Shown piece after piece: positions 1 through 10,975 of a stretch of 64,000 bases of DNA. The notes beneath the pieces were generated by a model. The model searched no databases. It had not been told where the DNA came from and saw nothing but the letters and a program-made list of their open reading frames with translations. Source of the stretch: Fasciolopsis buskii (taxonomy: Eukaryota; Platyhelminthes; Trematoda; Plagiorchiida; Fasciolidae); the NCBI GenBank assembly GCA_008360955.1, contig LUCM01007140.1, positions 2,877-66,876 on the forward strand, in the 5' to 3' direction. How positions within the stretch are numbered: position 1 is the first letter of the stretch; each line of letters begins with the position of its first letter. The position numbers and the translations under genes are program-made.

Positions 1-359
1 GGAATTTTTATTGGCATCTGATATAAACTGACGTTCACAATGCATATTGACATCCGAAAACAGCTGAAGACCGTCGTTTTTCACCAACCTCTATTCTCGT
101 CTGCAGAATTTGGCAAAAGACCGATGCCCCTGGTAACAGTTCTACACACGAGTCTGCCAGACATTGACTCATTTGACTCCGGTTCTCCTTCTTCTTTTCC
201 AACGCCACCCTCATCTCTAAACCAAGCTGAAATTTGTGAACTCAAAATTGCTCGAAACAAACCTTATGTATTGGCCTTGCGATCGCACAATTCTCATCCA
301 TTGTCGCCGCTTTCCTTGCTTAACGGTCCGTGTCTCCAGAATTTTGAGTTTTATACTGC
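1..359 (+). repeat. Dispersed repeat, copy 1
   Basis: This stretch aligns by eye in direct orientation with 11600-11915. Both begin with a TTTTTATTGGCA-like run followed by an A-A-C-T-G-A-C-G-T-T-C block, and both end at GTTTTATACTGC. Copy 2 lacks about 45 nt near positions 90-145 of copy 1. Many substitutions separate the copies, so the family is old. Open frames across it are not shared between copies, so I do not call a gene. It may be the end of a longer retroelement cut by the window edge. Confidence 0.65.
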
Positions 360-446
360 CTTTTTTGATATCCAGTCTGGTTTTCACTCCTCTCCATTCC
401 GTTATCACATCCATGTTGATCCTCATCTGCACCATATAACTCTCTG

Positions 447-1398
447 GATTTTCGAGTATCCCGGCCAACAGGCGGCGACAGCCACTGCCCTCCAGCCATA
501 TTTTGCACCCGCGATTTGCACCTTTGCTACATTCAAACACGGCATTACTCGCAGTGCAGGACTGGAAATCAGCCACAGAAAAATCTTTGCGAACCATTAT
601 CTAGCTTTGAGTTAATACCCCGTGCTCGGGAAATCACATTGCCTGTTATGATCTTGTGAGCGAAACTACATTGCACTGTATGTTTGGTTTCCGTTTTCCG
701 TGCCTTCACTGTGCCTTCTTGGCCCAATTTTGATCTTATCTTGCGCATGACCTTACTGGAGGTCGCTCTCATCCCCCGTCACTTCAATTTATATTGTCCG
801 TATTTCCTGTGCATCATCTATGTAAAATCTTGATCTTGCCTTGCACATGTCTCTCGCAAATCGAGAAATATACATTATCATTATCATTGTCGTTATCATT
901 ATCCTTTAACTTTCTTGATTTTCGAGGATGCCGGCCGACTGGAGCCGACAACCGATGTCTTTCAGCCGAATTCGCACCCGCGATACGCATCTTTTATGAA
1001 TTCAAGCACAGTATTACTGGCAGTGTAGAACCCGTAATCAGTCACAGAAAAAATCTCGGTGAACCGTTATCAAGCCCTCCTTTAACGCTCGAAAGCTCGT
1101 GCTCAGCCTACTAAGATCTTCTGAGCGAAACGACATTACATTGCATGTCTGATTTCTGTTTTTTGCATCCGCAAGGCACTTCCTTGACGCAATTTTATCC
1201 TGCCTTGCACATGACTCTCGTATACCGACGAATATACACTAACTAATGAACTTCTCAAATTACTAAAGTTTGCTCTCGCCCTTTTTTCCCTTTCGATTTA
1301 TATTATTCGTATTTCCTGTGCGTCATCTCTGTAAAAGTTTTATGCTGCCTTGCGCATATCTCCAGGAAATCTGGAGACACATTTTTATTATTATTAAG
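447..1398 (+). repeat. Two-unit diverged tandem repeat with microsatellite-like tails
   Basis: A unit of about 470 nt starting at 447 (GGATTTTCGAGTATCCCGGCC) recurs at 917 (GATTTTCGAGGATGCCGGCC). Shared landmarks follow in the same order: a CACCCGCGAT block, a CAGTCACAGAAAAA-like block, a CATTGCA-TGTATG block, and TATTTCCTGTGC before each end. Unit 1 ends in an ATTATC-rich run (868-905) and unit 2 in an ATT run (about 1387-1397). A simple-repeat tail on each unit suggests the 3' ends of two non-LTR elements inserted in tandem. A weaker match to the start of the unit appears near 11283. Confidence 0.6.
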
Positions 1399-3043
1399 CC
1401 CACTTTGTGTCAGAGTCAAGTTCATTAATGGATGCTGCGTTAATTGGATAGCTTAATATCGTGGCGGCAAAACTGAGGTTTAGTGAAATCCGTTGGTAAC
1501 AAAATTCGCTGTATAGTGAACTTTGAAAGTGCTCCGTCTATTTAAGCTTTTGGGAGATTCAAGCGTTGTACAGTTAATAAGAACACCATTTAGGTCAAGC
1601 AAAACTAATAAACACTGCTAACAGGATGCCTATCATAGACAAAATCAGTCGAGTCGAAAAATGTCTACAAAAGCACGTTAAAATTCAGCGACAAAATTGT
1701 TTCCTGTAATATTAAGGACGCTTATCGCCGACAATCTATACACCGTTAGCCAATATGGAATTCGGATCAAACGGAAATCAATAAGGGAAATACGGTTGGT
1801 CTGCTCATGAGCGGAAAGTTGTCAAGCACGTTAATCTGTAAACCCACCGGATTTTGCTGACAAATGTGCAAACGCCGTCTGCAGTGGGATCATCGCGCTT
1901 GGTTTACACTAGACTCTAAAGCTATCTTTGACGAATTCCTTTCAGTCAGTAGATTAAAGGATAATCAAGCCGTGGGCTAGGTGCAATAATTGTTTTGCAT
2001 AATTATTTTGGCGCCCAAATAGCATGCACACAGCAATGCGCACTAAAACAAGTCAAGACAGAAGATTCGGGGGAATATGCGCAACCAGAGTGATAAGACT
2101 TTCGCAAGTGCTACATGAGAATAAAGGTGCAACCATTGTCTGAGACATAGTGAATAGGAACAAATAAGTTCTAAGGCAGTTGCAAGAGAAAATGTTTGTC
2201 CACGAATAATGGTGTTTTTGGTGGATTGGTTTATGGTATTGGCTGATTAACAGAAAAGCTTTGCAAACATGTCAAAATGGAAGTCACCGCTGATGGAAGG
2301 CATTTTGTCCTTTACCAGCCTATTTATTTCCGTTTTTCATGAAAAAAGCAAATCTAAATGGACATAATGGCGTTATTTGTTGTGTCGGCTTCCTGGAGTT
2401 GCAAGTAAGACAAAACACGAAAACCACGGTATTGAGTGGATACACCTTGCCCGTGAATGCTGAGTTGGCTTCGATGCATGCTGCGGGAACGAAACCAACA
2501 AAAAAGCCGCGGCAGAACGAAAAACTTAGAGGTATATACAGGCTTGGAATTATTTTCAGTGGTGGAATTCATTCCATCCCATCGAATTCGCAGAACTTTC
2601 GGATTTTACGATCGCATGTCACCTTGATTCCCACTGATTATGCCCACAGTTCATTTGTCGGAAATAGCCGAGACATGCATGATACGCATGATCATGATGC
2701 GCAACGGTGCAAATGGAAATATGTTCACTCGCAAGGGAGGAAAAATCGGGCAGAGTATGTAGTACCAGATAAAGGAATCACATTAGCCGTATCACGACGT
2801 TCAGGGGTAGATAGATTTGCACACAAGATTCAGCTGAAGCTGAGATGATCGGTTTGTGGCGTATCATGTAGGCCACCCAGTTCGAAGCGCTTTTCAAGAC
2901 GGTCATTGTGAACTGAGGAATATAAACCACATGGCCAAAAGCATCATCCTAGGCATGTATCATAACCGAGTTAATGATGCGCTGCAAGAAAGAGGAAACA
3001 TCTGGTTGAAGAGAAAATTGATGTTGAACCGAAGTCGGTGCAT
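1399..3043. other. No recognisable gene
   Basis: I see no domain, tRNA-like fold or clear repeat here. An open frame at 2339-2848 (169 codons, plus strand) has no recognisable motif, no matching splice context and an overlapping minus-strand frame, so I do not call it. The 3' LTR expected for the Gypsy element that ends near 3044 was looked for and not seen. Confidence 0.4.
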
Positions 3044-3440
3044 CTATAAGTGGGAGGTTTGAATTAAAATATGGGCCTTCTGAAGGTAGGCTTGTTTAGA
3101 GGCATGTAAGTGTGCATCATCGGTTAAAATAAAACAGGTTTTCATCAGTGTTTCATTCAGCAGAGTGAAGAGGTCCACACGGTTGAGTGTATTGTGGTGG
3201 CCGTGGGATGGCGGTAGAGAGCCTACGAGGCCAAAGTGCACTAGGTGAAAACGTTTCTGAGATCCGCGAAAAGCAGCCAACGGAGCCTTGTTATGCCGAT
3301 GGACTTTCGCTCTCTGACACTGAAGGGAGGCGCGGGGCAACTGTTGCACGTCAAGTTTAACGTTGAACCAGTCAAAATGCTCTGTCACTGGTGTCACCGA
3401 TACAGCCACAACTGGGTGAGCGAGGTGGTGTAACGCCAGA
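3044..3440 (-). pseudogene. Gypsy integrase fragment (zinc-finger to core start)
   Basis: The 121-codon minus-strand frame and its upstream continuation read HHLAHPVVAVSV, then FDWFNVKLDV, SLQCQRAKVHRHNKAP, FHLVHFGLVGSLPPSHG and NRVDLFTLL. This matches the H-H-C-C finger end (C-x-x-C-Q-R-x-K) and the start of the DDE core (D-L-V-G-P-L-P-x-S-x-G, then V-D-R-F-T-R) of Gypsy integrases. The first catalytic D of the core is replaced (GLVGSL where DLVGPL is usual). The rest of the core is absent, so this is a 3'-truncated remnant. Confidence 0.8.
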
Positions 3441-3583
3441 AACGTGGTGGTGAGTTTCTCTCACCACCGTCCTTGAAAGACCTTGCGATACGTCGCAAAC
3501 CATTGTATTCTGCGACGCTGTGATAGGTATGACCGCTAAGGTTAAGAAGCTGTCTAGTCAAAATTTGTCGATATCAGGATCCA

Positions 3584-4140
3584 TCACTTGGTCTTGTGCC
3601 ATCGCATCGCGGCCGGTGTTAGGTGTTGGAAACAAAGGAAGCTAGTGTACACGAGAAGGAGCACCAACGGTGGAGTTACATGCCCCGGAGGCATGTCGTA
3701 AGTCCATAGTGAACTGCAAAAAATGTCGAAGTGGGGGAGCTCGCGTGGCGAGTCCGGCCAGAGGCTTAACGCAGGGCACGTAACAGCGGTTTGCCATCTG
3801 TGAACACATTGAATGGGCGACCTTCTAATGCGTGCCTGAAGTTTCGGATAGCTGAGTAGATTGCCAGCAACTCTCTGCCAAGCGTGTTTTGTGCAGTCTT
3901 TTGCCGGCTGCATCCACTTGGAAACTAATGCTGAAGGCTTCCAACAACCGTAGGTGTACTATTGAATAACAGCTCTGACTGCAGTGTTTGATGCGTCCGT
4001 TATCAAAGATATGGGTTCTGCAGGGTCGGGATGTTCGAGTAGCGCCATTTCGGTGATGGCGTCTTTAATGGAACTGAACGCCTGTTTCGCAGCCTGAGGT
4101 AAGGGGAACTTGTGCCTAACTCCTCGTAACAGATCTGTAA
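3584..4140 (-). pseudogene. Gypsy RNase H fragment
   Basis: From about 4130 leftwards the minus strand reads LPQAAKQAFSSIKDAI, LLEHPDPAEPISLITDAS and then KPSALVSKWMQPAK, the start of a Gypsy RNase H (F-x-x-L-K, then T-D-A-S). Near 3830-3700 comes a stretch with SPIQCVHRWQT and a decayed tether region. Several frame changes interrupt it. It sits between RT and integrase in the normal order. The catalytic D of T-D-A-S is kept, but the enzyme as a whole is broken. Confidence 0.7.
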
Positions 4141-4199
4141 AGGGGGAACTTTTCTTTGTACAATTAAGGATAACACGCCGATAGAAGTTAACTAGGCCG

Positions 4200-4715
4200 A
4201 CAAATTGTCGGAACTGCCGATAAGAATGAGCCTTTTGGGTAGTCCTAAATAGCGGTGACCTTATCTGGCAGGAGAGCTATGCCTCAGCTATACCCTTGAT
4301 GCATTTAACCATGGATTGAATGGAAGTGCGACACTGATGATCAACCCCAGAAAGTCTTGGCGTTGATTTGAAAGCTAGAAGGCACGCGCTTAGCCTATCA
4401 CAATGCAGATTATGTTCATGGAAGCACAGACAAATTGCTTCTTCACGTCTTGTTTGTTTTTCATCTCCCCATTGTGCCATCCTTGTGTGCATCTGATTTT
4501 GCTATGCGCACGCCTCGCGGATGTTCAGAAATGTACACTGTACTAACAGGTGAGGTCCTTTCGGGAACGGTGACCCTGTCGAGTGCCCTGTGGTCCCCAA
4601 ATGTTCGCCAGTCACCACTGGGACTGAGAACTACGTGAAGAAGAGAGGCTACTTGATTACTGGAAGGTCGGATGTTGCTTAGTTCCAACATACTGTCTAA
4701 TTCCGTCTTGACCAA
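4200..4715 (-). pseudogene. Gypsy reverse transcriptase fragment
   Basis: The minus-strand frame at 4715-4461 starts with the entry of the RT domain: LDSMLELSNIRPSSNQ, then VVLSPSGDWRTFGDHRALD and VTVPERTSPV, matching the Gypsy pattern of I-R-P-S-x-S-x-W-x-S followed by K-x-x-G-x-W-R-x-C-x-D-Y-R-x-L-N. Further on, around 4240-4200, QFRQFVGLVNFYRRV marks the RT to RNase H connection. The palm in between is scrambled by frameshifts and I do not see an intact catalytic YxDD motif. Confidence 0.75.
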
Positions 4716-4838
4716 GCGGAATTCGTCAGGAGCTAAGAGACAAGGCCTGGTAAAGGCTGTGAGTCCTGTGGTCTTTATGTATTGAGGTACCTTTGTACTG
4801 ATGGAATAACGTGGACCGGTGAGTCGTAGTATGCCAGG

Positions 4839-5291
4839 TTAGTCACGAAATAGACCGTTGTATGGCTGTTGGGCTGGCGGTTTAGCGTACTGGGGCGTAA
4901 TTTGGTTTATGACGGCGTACGAGCCGGTCACGGTCAGTGACGTTTGACGGTCCACTATTTTCCTGCGCCGAGAGTTGTCTAGTAGCTGGAAATGCTGGAG
5001 GCAGTCTATGCCAATAATGGGGCATGGAACGTCGGCGACGATGAACATTCAACGAAGCTCGCGATTCGGGCCTAGATCGAGAGTGAGGGAACGGTGTCCG
5101 TCCGTGTGGCCATCGCTGCCGTTTGCGGCCTGTAGCGTCTCCGCCTGTGCAGCGATCAAATTGATCGGGTCGCGAAGGATGACGGTAACATTGGCACTTC
5201 TGTTCACCAGGAATAGCCAGCTAGTCGTCGAGTATTTGGCGTTAGCGAGGCGGCAGTTAGTAGGTAGCTCGGTGTCTTGTGCCGCGACCAC
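4839..5291 (-). pseudogene. Gypsy aspartic protease fragment
   Basis: Two adjacent frames (5291-5049 and 5048-4839) together show the retropepsin order: FLVNRSANV where an active protease has a D-T/S-G catalytic motif, then LQAANG, SLTLDLG, and FIVADVPCPIIGIDCLQHF, the usual hydrophobic end (V-x-D-V-x-x-P-I-I-G-I-D-F-L). The catalytic aspartate is lost, so it cannot be active. It would have processed Gag-Pol. It lies between gag and reverse transcriptase as expected. Confidence 0.75.
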
Positions 5292-5664
5292 GAACCGGTA
5301 AAGCAGTTTCCCTGTTTCTTGCCGAGAAATGTGCCACCGAGGTCATACCATTTCGCTAAACTTCCAAAGCGGTCTTAGTACTTACGGTAACCTTCTGCGG
5401 ATTGCAAGGAGAGTGACTTGGGAGAGGGGCGACCGCGCCTGCCGAGAAGCGGGCTAATCCGATTTCAATGCTGATCTCTGTCGTTTGTTAGCCGCTGTAG
5501 CGACGCGTCGATCCCCGTTGGAATCGTTGTCAATTTGTTCTGCGAAGACTAAGATGCGGCTATGAGGGATGAGTAGGTATTCAGTGCTACGACACACGGA
5601 ATATAATGCGGCATAATGCCGTCAGTGATTTAGACTCTCTTCTAGTGAATATATGTGGGCATTA

Positions 5665-5982
5665 TTAAGCAGGTGGAAGCCGCTGAAACCATAGCTCCCT
5701 TGACATCGGGTCGGTGCCGAAAGTTGCACCTCTATGACGCTGCATTTCTCGCAATAGTTTTGAGTGGTTTTTATTTCCGAGTTCCATCCCTTGAAGCAGT
5801 TGTCGGATACGTTGATCGCCCTTAGAGACAGTCCAATATTTAATCACCTCTTTCAGAGCGTTGTAACTACGAGAAGATAGGATGACGTCGCTGAGCTGAG
5901 GGGCTACATCTAAAGGAAGACGGCCAGGCACCCATCCAAAACGGCTGGCGTGGCTAGTTATTCTGCAATTACCGAACACCAA
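5665..5982 (-). pseudogene. Gypsy gag fragment
   Basis: The 105-codon open frame contains a gag-like core: a run ending in RIRQLLQGMELGN, then KLLREMQRHRG, then SRELWFQRLPP. This is the helical capsid pattern (QQLL..EELGD...LLR.MQ......LRELFLQRLP) seen in many invertebrate Gypsy elements. It would package the element's RNA. It starts near the element's 5' leader and is followed by protease in the same orientation. The zinc-knuckle part is not visible, and the frame ends in a stop before protease, so it is broken. Confidence 0.65.
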
Positions 5983-6306
5983 TTCAAATAAAGTAAACCA
6001 GGGTTAAGGATCGGACGACATGAACGACGGTATGCAGAGAGTTATCGAACTTACTGTTGGGTCCGCCGACGGTTTTCGCTTCATGAGAATGACATCACAT
6101 ATAAAAGCAAAATAAGTTGCGTGAACAAAACGTGCCGAAAACTCCCGACAGAAAACAGCAGGCAGTGAGTATCATCGCGTAAGAGAAATTCACAGACATT
6201 ATAAAAATAGTGGTGATATATATACACTCGAAAAAAGACAAACAGGGCTTCAGCAAAAAGGAACAGAAATTCAGGTGACCAGATGATCACGTCGGGCTCA
6301 ACAAGT

Positions 6307-6574
6307 TGCAGAACCGATTGTCCTAATGCAAACCTCGTATTAAGTTTACTTTCCCTTAACCTTTGCGACCACTTGTGCGTTACTCTTACTCGACTCCGTA
6401 CGACTACAGTACTGGCAACCCTGACACTCGACTGGCACAATGAGAAGACAGTCGGAGGCGGTGAAAGGCTGAGTATATTTTTACAGGAACGTGCGAGCGA
6501 AGAGTGCGTGAGCAATGTGCAAATGGTGACCGCGCTTGGCCATCCACGTTTCATTAAACAAGCGACCCGGAGGA
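6307..6574 (-). repeat. Truncated 5' LTR of the Gypsy element
   Basis: This 268-nt stretch matches, inverted and at roughly 85-90% by eye, the solo LTR at 13819-14107. On the minus strand it ends in TCTGCA at 6307, a CA terminus fitting an LTR end, and lies directly upstream of gag. It contains an AAATATACTCA run that could be a TATA-like promoter element. The first 20 or so bases of the complete LTR are missing. Confidence 0.65.
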
Positions 6575-6995
6575 ACAGATCTGTTATGAGCTACAGGCTG
6601 CCATCGCCAAGTTGGTTCAACTCTCTCATCTTATTGAGCCATTTTCGAATCTTTCTCCAGATGATGTTGCCGGCACTGGTAGATTTTTTGATTCAGTTTC
6701 TGCTGAATCAGTTAGACGTATCCGAAACCCAAAGGATGCTGTAATTGGTAATATTCTAGACTGCCAACAGCTGGAGAAGGTGAAAAACCCATAATGAATA
6801 TGTGTAATATGGGTCGATACTCTAGTCATTATGTAAGACTAAGGAACAAGTTCCAACAAAAAGCTTGTCAGCTCCTGATACAGTTCTAGGACGCAAAAGC
6901 CGCCCGTGAGTTCGTCAGAAAGAAAAATACCATTGTTGTAAATACCCTTTCCAAAACCATAAAGACCGTAGAGACCAAAACACCGCTTTAACGCG
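6575..6995 (+). pseudogene. LINE ORF1-like fragment
   Basis: In the frame starting at 6575 the translation runs EEQICYELQAAIAKLVQLSH, then SPDDVAGTGRFFDS, RRIRNPKDAVIGNI and, beyond two stops near 6792, ACQLLIQF, DAKAAREFVRKKN. A coiled-coil start followed by a K-A-C-x-L-L-x-Q-F and A-x-x-F-V-R pattern fits the RNA-binding ORF1 product of LINEs. It lies at the correct 5' place ahead of the endonuclease. The family match is from memory of such ORF1s, so confidence is moderate. Confidence 0.45.
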
Positions 6996-6999
6996 AGGT

Positions 7000-8500
7000 C
7001 CCCCGAAAAGCAGCACCCCAGCTGCTCTCAAGGTAGAGATCATTAAGTCTCCCTGCCCTAACGCTTCATCACCAAATTTTTACCTATGACCACGGACTCC
7101 AAAATGCCGTCTCAGACCTGAATTTGGCTTAGACAATTCACTCACTTCGTCTCCACTTAAATCTCGACGCAAAACGGTGCACACTGAACCATCAGGGTGC
7201 AACCTCCCACTGCGGTCCTGTAAATCCCCTCCATCAAAATCCCGGCAGAAGTCTGCAAATGGTGGGATAGGTATTGTTGGATCATCCAGTATATCTACGC
7301 TGTCTGTTAAGCCTAAGGCTGATTCTAGTTCTCCCCTCACCACTAGATCCCGGCCCACTCAGTGCACACCAAAGTTGCCGTCGAAAGGGACACTACCGAT
7401 GTTGTTTACGCCCAAGAGGCCACAACACGCACCCCGCTTTATGCAACTGAGAAAAGCTGGCCCAAATTCCAGTACCACTCTATTAACCGAACGGACAAAC
7501 CCCAGTCTCTCAGACCCGCTAAAATATCGAGGGTAGACTCGATCCCCAAGTCAACTGATCTCTACTTTTAACACCCTTCAACAGACACCCAGTTTTCCTT
7601 ACATAAACAACCATTTGGCCCAACTCGTGTCTGCCCACCAACTTCTAGGGCTAGCGTCAGGTATCACTGCATCCCGATACACCTAGAGCAACCACCAACT
7701 CAGTGGGTGCCAACCAGCATGCAACGGAATAAAATTTATTCCCAACCTGAAAACAATCTGAATTATGGACCACACTTACTGGCCTTCCTCGATTACCGGA
7801 ATCTCTCTTATACTCTAACGTGTCTCCCACTCCACAACACTGTACCGTTTCTGTCAGACTACCTTTTTCCTCGAACTATTGCCTTCTGCTCTACCTCCCC
7901 TTCTTATGTCCCATTTTACTCTCACTATGTAACCAAAAGTGGGATGGCAAACATGACCATGAAGCCAACTTCCTCCCCGGTCCACAAATTAACCACCCAA
8001 AAGATGTCATGCTCAACTCGCACGAGAGTTCATCTACCGTCCACTTTCATTTACGCTGCTCTGGGCCGATGCTTTCCTACGTAAATGATGCAATAACCAT
8101 CCAAATACAGGAGGCCCACAATGAGAAGACACTGGTAGAAAGCAAGGATAATGATCATCCGCAAGGCCCTCAAAAACGAGAAATCAAGCTACGCCCACCG
8201 TGATACCACTCAATGGAAAGGGCTCTTCCGGAAAATTGTCGCTACTGTTACCAAATGCACGCTTTGTGCTAGGGAAAATTCAAGGTATCCGTCTTCTTAC
8301 GTGCTCTCCAAGTTTTTATTTTATACTTATAACCGAGACGGCCAACAGTGGCTCAAAAATCACACTCTGGACAATGCCATAAAATTCCTGGCTATACATC
8401 CTTCAGGAAAAGCCATGAAGCCCAGTGCAGCAGTGGATGCCTTGTCAAAGTCAAAGAATCTATACCAGGTACGTTGCGCTAGGATACCATGCTGAACACC
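7000..8500 (+). other. Middle of the LINE, poorly preserved
   Basis: Proline- and serine-rich translations without long conserved motifs fill this interval. Stops occur in all frames. A frame at 8151-8495 contains WLKNHTLDNAIKFLAIHPSG and could be the distal part of ORF1, but I cannot confirm this. The interval is assigned to the LINE only because it lies between ORF1-like and endonuclease sequence on the same strand. Confidence 0.35.
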
Positions 8501-8530
8501 ATCCAAGATTCCGTTTAGGTAAGAGCTATA

Positions 8531-8810
8531 ATGAACGATAAAAGCCTTCATGTTAGACGCGCCTATCGTCTCTATTTTTCTCGCCAGAATGATTTTTTGG
8601 CGGTAAACCAATTAATAGAAACTACTTCTGATCTACCAGGTCCAAAGCTGCTAGCTGGAGACTTCAATGCACTGGGCATATGTTGGTCCACGCTTTCGGC
8701 TCCAAATTGCTTGATAGCTTTCTTTGAAAACATTATCATGACGGCTGGACTCAACACTGAACTTACCCAAGAAGAAACATCAGTGTTCTTGACTTGATAT
8801 TTATGACAGG
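8531..8810 (+). pseudogene. LINE endonuclease fragment
   Basis: The frame holds KLLAGDFNALGICWSTLSAP around 8648-8706, the G-D-F-N-A motif of AP-type LINE endonucleases followed by the usual W. The stretch then continues in the next frame as VLDLIFMTGL. The enzyme would nick the target site. The N-terminal catalytic half is not recognisable, and a frame change near 8790 breaks it. It lies about 850 nt before reverse transcriptase on the same strand, the normal order. Confidence 0.7.
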
Positions 8811-9628
8811 CTTAACATGTTAGATCATCCACTGAAGCTAGTTCACCCGGATGCGATCATCTGCCTGTTAGCTGTTCATGTATATTGCCCGTTTTGAGTA
8901 GATACCCCCTCACCTAGCCCAAGGCCATATTTGGGAGCTGGCTGGAACCGTCTGCCTATACTAGGCCGTAACTCTAAATGGGACTCATTTTTTCTAACAC
9001 CAGAAGTGCAAGCGGCCACCGATCAGTCATACACCAACCTGCACAAGTGCCTTGATGCCATTACCCCGTCCCACAACCTAAGCGTGCCAGCCAAGAGAAT
9101 TTGTTGTGATCGAATAAATTTAAAGCTCGCTGAACTCCAGCGGACTTTTTCCAAGACCCGAGATTTCTCGCTGTTCCTGAAAATAAATCGACCAACTAAA
9201 ACTCTACAAACAGTATTGGACCACTGAAGCAAACGACAAGAGCTGCAAGCTATAAACCAGCCGAACCCACAAGCAACACTGACAAAACTGCTTAAACGCA
9301 GAACTACTTCTGGGTCCTCAGCCACTCAAGTCCCGTATATCATTCACAACGGCATTTATGTAAACAATCCACGAGAGATTGCAAAATCTTCGGTGAATTC
9401 TTTGCCTCAGTCCTGGTAAACGACAAAAATCCCTCTACTCCATGCCAATCTTATTGGACTAGAGTCATAATCAACAGTTGTATTTCTTACAAAGGACGTA
9501 GCCCAGCTGTTGATAAAAACCAAAATTGGCTACCACTTTGGGCCTGATTCATTAATCCAGGCTGCCTTCGCATTAAGCGAGAGCGATATACCAATTTTGT
9601 TAGCAAACATCTTCAACTTGTCCATTCA

Positions 9629-10690
9629 ATGCCGCACATACCGGTCACGGTAAAAACCCCTCTGATTATACCCGTTCACAAAAACGGCACCCGCTGTGGC
9701 CCTGCAAACTACCGCCCAAATAAGCCATACCCTATAATCTCCAGGATCATGGAACGTCTGATTGGGAATAGCCTTGTAGGCCACCTTCGAGAACATGAAC
9801 TTATTACCAGTGGACAGTATGGCTTCCTGAGTACTGGAAGGTCAGCTATAGTAATCTTTTTAGACATGACAAAGGTTTTCGATAGTGTGTCTCATCCTTG
9901 GTTGCTGGGCAGAATCGCATCCCGCGGTATTGTTGATCCAAACATACCCTGGTTTTCCTCTTATGTTTCATTTAGTAACCAGTTAGTTCGAGTAAATGGC
10001 TTCAAATCTGAACCTAGATTAGTGGCCGACGGTGTGATCCAAGGAAGCGCTATGGCCCCTGCTCTTCCCGTTTTACGCTAACGATGTCCTCAGTGTTATT
10101 TAAAACGGCACCCTGTTTCTCTTTGAAGACGATATCAGAATTGTGTAAACTTTTTGCCCTGAAGCTTCAGAGTCTACCATGAGCAACATCGCAAGACTTG
10201 GCGTCAATCAACTCCTAGGCAAACGACTAAATGACGAAATGCTTCGCCAAAAAGTCAGCATCATGGGGTAAAATTGCTTTATACCCTGAAGAGAACTCAT
10301 CCTTGGAAACCGAACCATCCCCATTATCTGCCAGGTTCGCGATCTGAGCCCAAACTACTCCTGGACTTTAAACTTTTCGTAGCATACTCTCACACAGGTT
10401 GCAAAGGCAAGTCAATTAGTCATGCAGCTTCACAGAACTATGAATTTGAAAGAAAGCAAGCTGCGCCTTTTCAGAACCCACATCAGACTCATTCTGGAAT
10501 AGTGCTTTCTAGTCTATTCTAATGTGAGGCTGTGCGACAGAATGACGATTGATAGCTTCCAGCGTGCATTTACCAAGTAGATTATCGGCTAATCTGCAAG
10601 CCTAAATTACGCGGTAGGCCGTGAGTCGCTGATATTAGATTCCTTGTTTCTCCGACGCATAGGAACAAACCTGGCACTCTTTAAAAATAG
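9629..10690 (+). pseudogene. LINE reverse transcriptase and C-terminal region
   Basis: The 150-codon frame at 9629-10081 carries the RT blocks of a CR1/Jockey-like element: PLIIPVHKNGTRCGPANYRP, ISRIMERLI, SGQYGFLSTGRS, IVIFLDMTKVFDSVSH and DGVIQGSAMAP. Immediately after, in another frame at 10074-10085, the catalytic box reads Y-A-N-D instead of Y-A-D-D. The C-terminal 'thumb' motifs follow to about 10,690 with several stops. The copy is dead because of frameshifts, stops and the altered catalytic aspartate. Confidence 0.85.
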
Positions 10691-10975
10691 TGTTAAAGGG
10701 GACAGCTGCGGCTTCGCACCTTGTGCTAGAAACCCACTCCCATGCTTCCTCTGAGATGCGGATTCCGAAGACGTCCGTTAGAGCCAACTACTTCATTGTT
10801 AAATATTTATCATTAAAGAATAAACTCCCCAAACAGTTGTGCATTTCATCACTATTATCTGTTGCATTTGAAAATGAAGTACGTAGAGCAGTTACTGTGC
10901 CTTTTCCCATTATTCTATACCACCTATATTTACTTGAGAATGGAGTATATGAAGCTAGATTGGGCTTCTGAAAAA

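Larger units (their letters stand above)
3044..6574 (-). mobile_element. Decayed Gypsy-type LTR retrotransposon
   Basis: Reading the minus strand from right to left gives the standard Gypsy order: truncated 5' LTR (6574-6307), gag (5982-5665), protease (5291 to about 4880), reverse transcriptase (4715 to about 4200), RNase H (about 4070-3590) and the start of integrase (3440-3044). Every part carries frameshifts and stops, so it is a dead copy. The 3' part of integrase and the 3' LTR are missing. At its 5' side the LTR is cut at 6574, exactly where a plus-strand LINE begins. Recognition rests on family motifs in translated fragments. Confidence 0.8.
6575..10975 (+). mobile_element. Decayed CR1/Jockey-like LINE
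   Basis: A plus-strand non-LTR element starts where the Gypsy LTR is cut and runs about 4.4 kb. The order is an ORF1-like stretch (6575-6990), a poorly preserved middle, an AP-endonuclease-type GDFNA motif (about 8655), reverse transcriptase (9629-10090) and a C-terminal region (about 10,440-10,690). Stops and frameshifts occur throughout. The C-terminal part shows LRLFRTHIRLILE, CFLVYSNVRLCDR and LFLRRIGTNL, which I associate with CR1/Jockey-group LINEs. The 3' end is placed near the last recognisable coding position and is uncertain. Confidence 0.75.

Noticed and set aside
2339..2848. A 169-codon plus-strand frame
   Set aside because: No recognisable motif, with an overlapping minus-strand frame; next to a dead Gypsy element and not supported as a gene.
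6081..6554. A 157-codon minus-strand frame similar to one at 13818-14117
   Set aside because: The similarity is at DNA level across a repeat with TG...CA ends upstream of gag, so it is LTR sequence that happens to be open.
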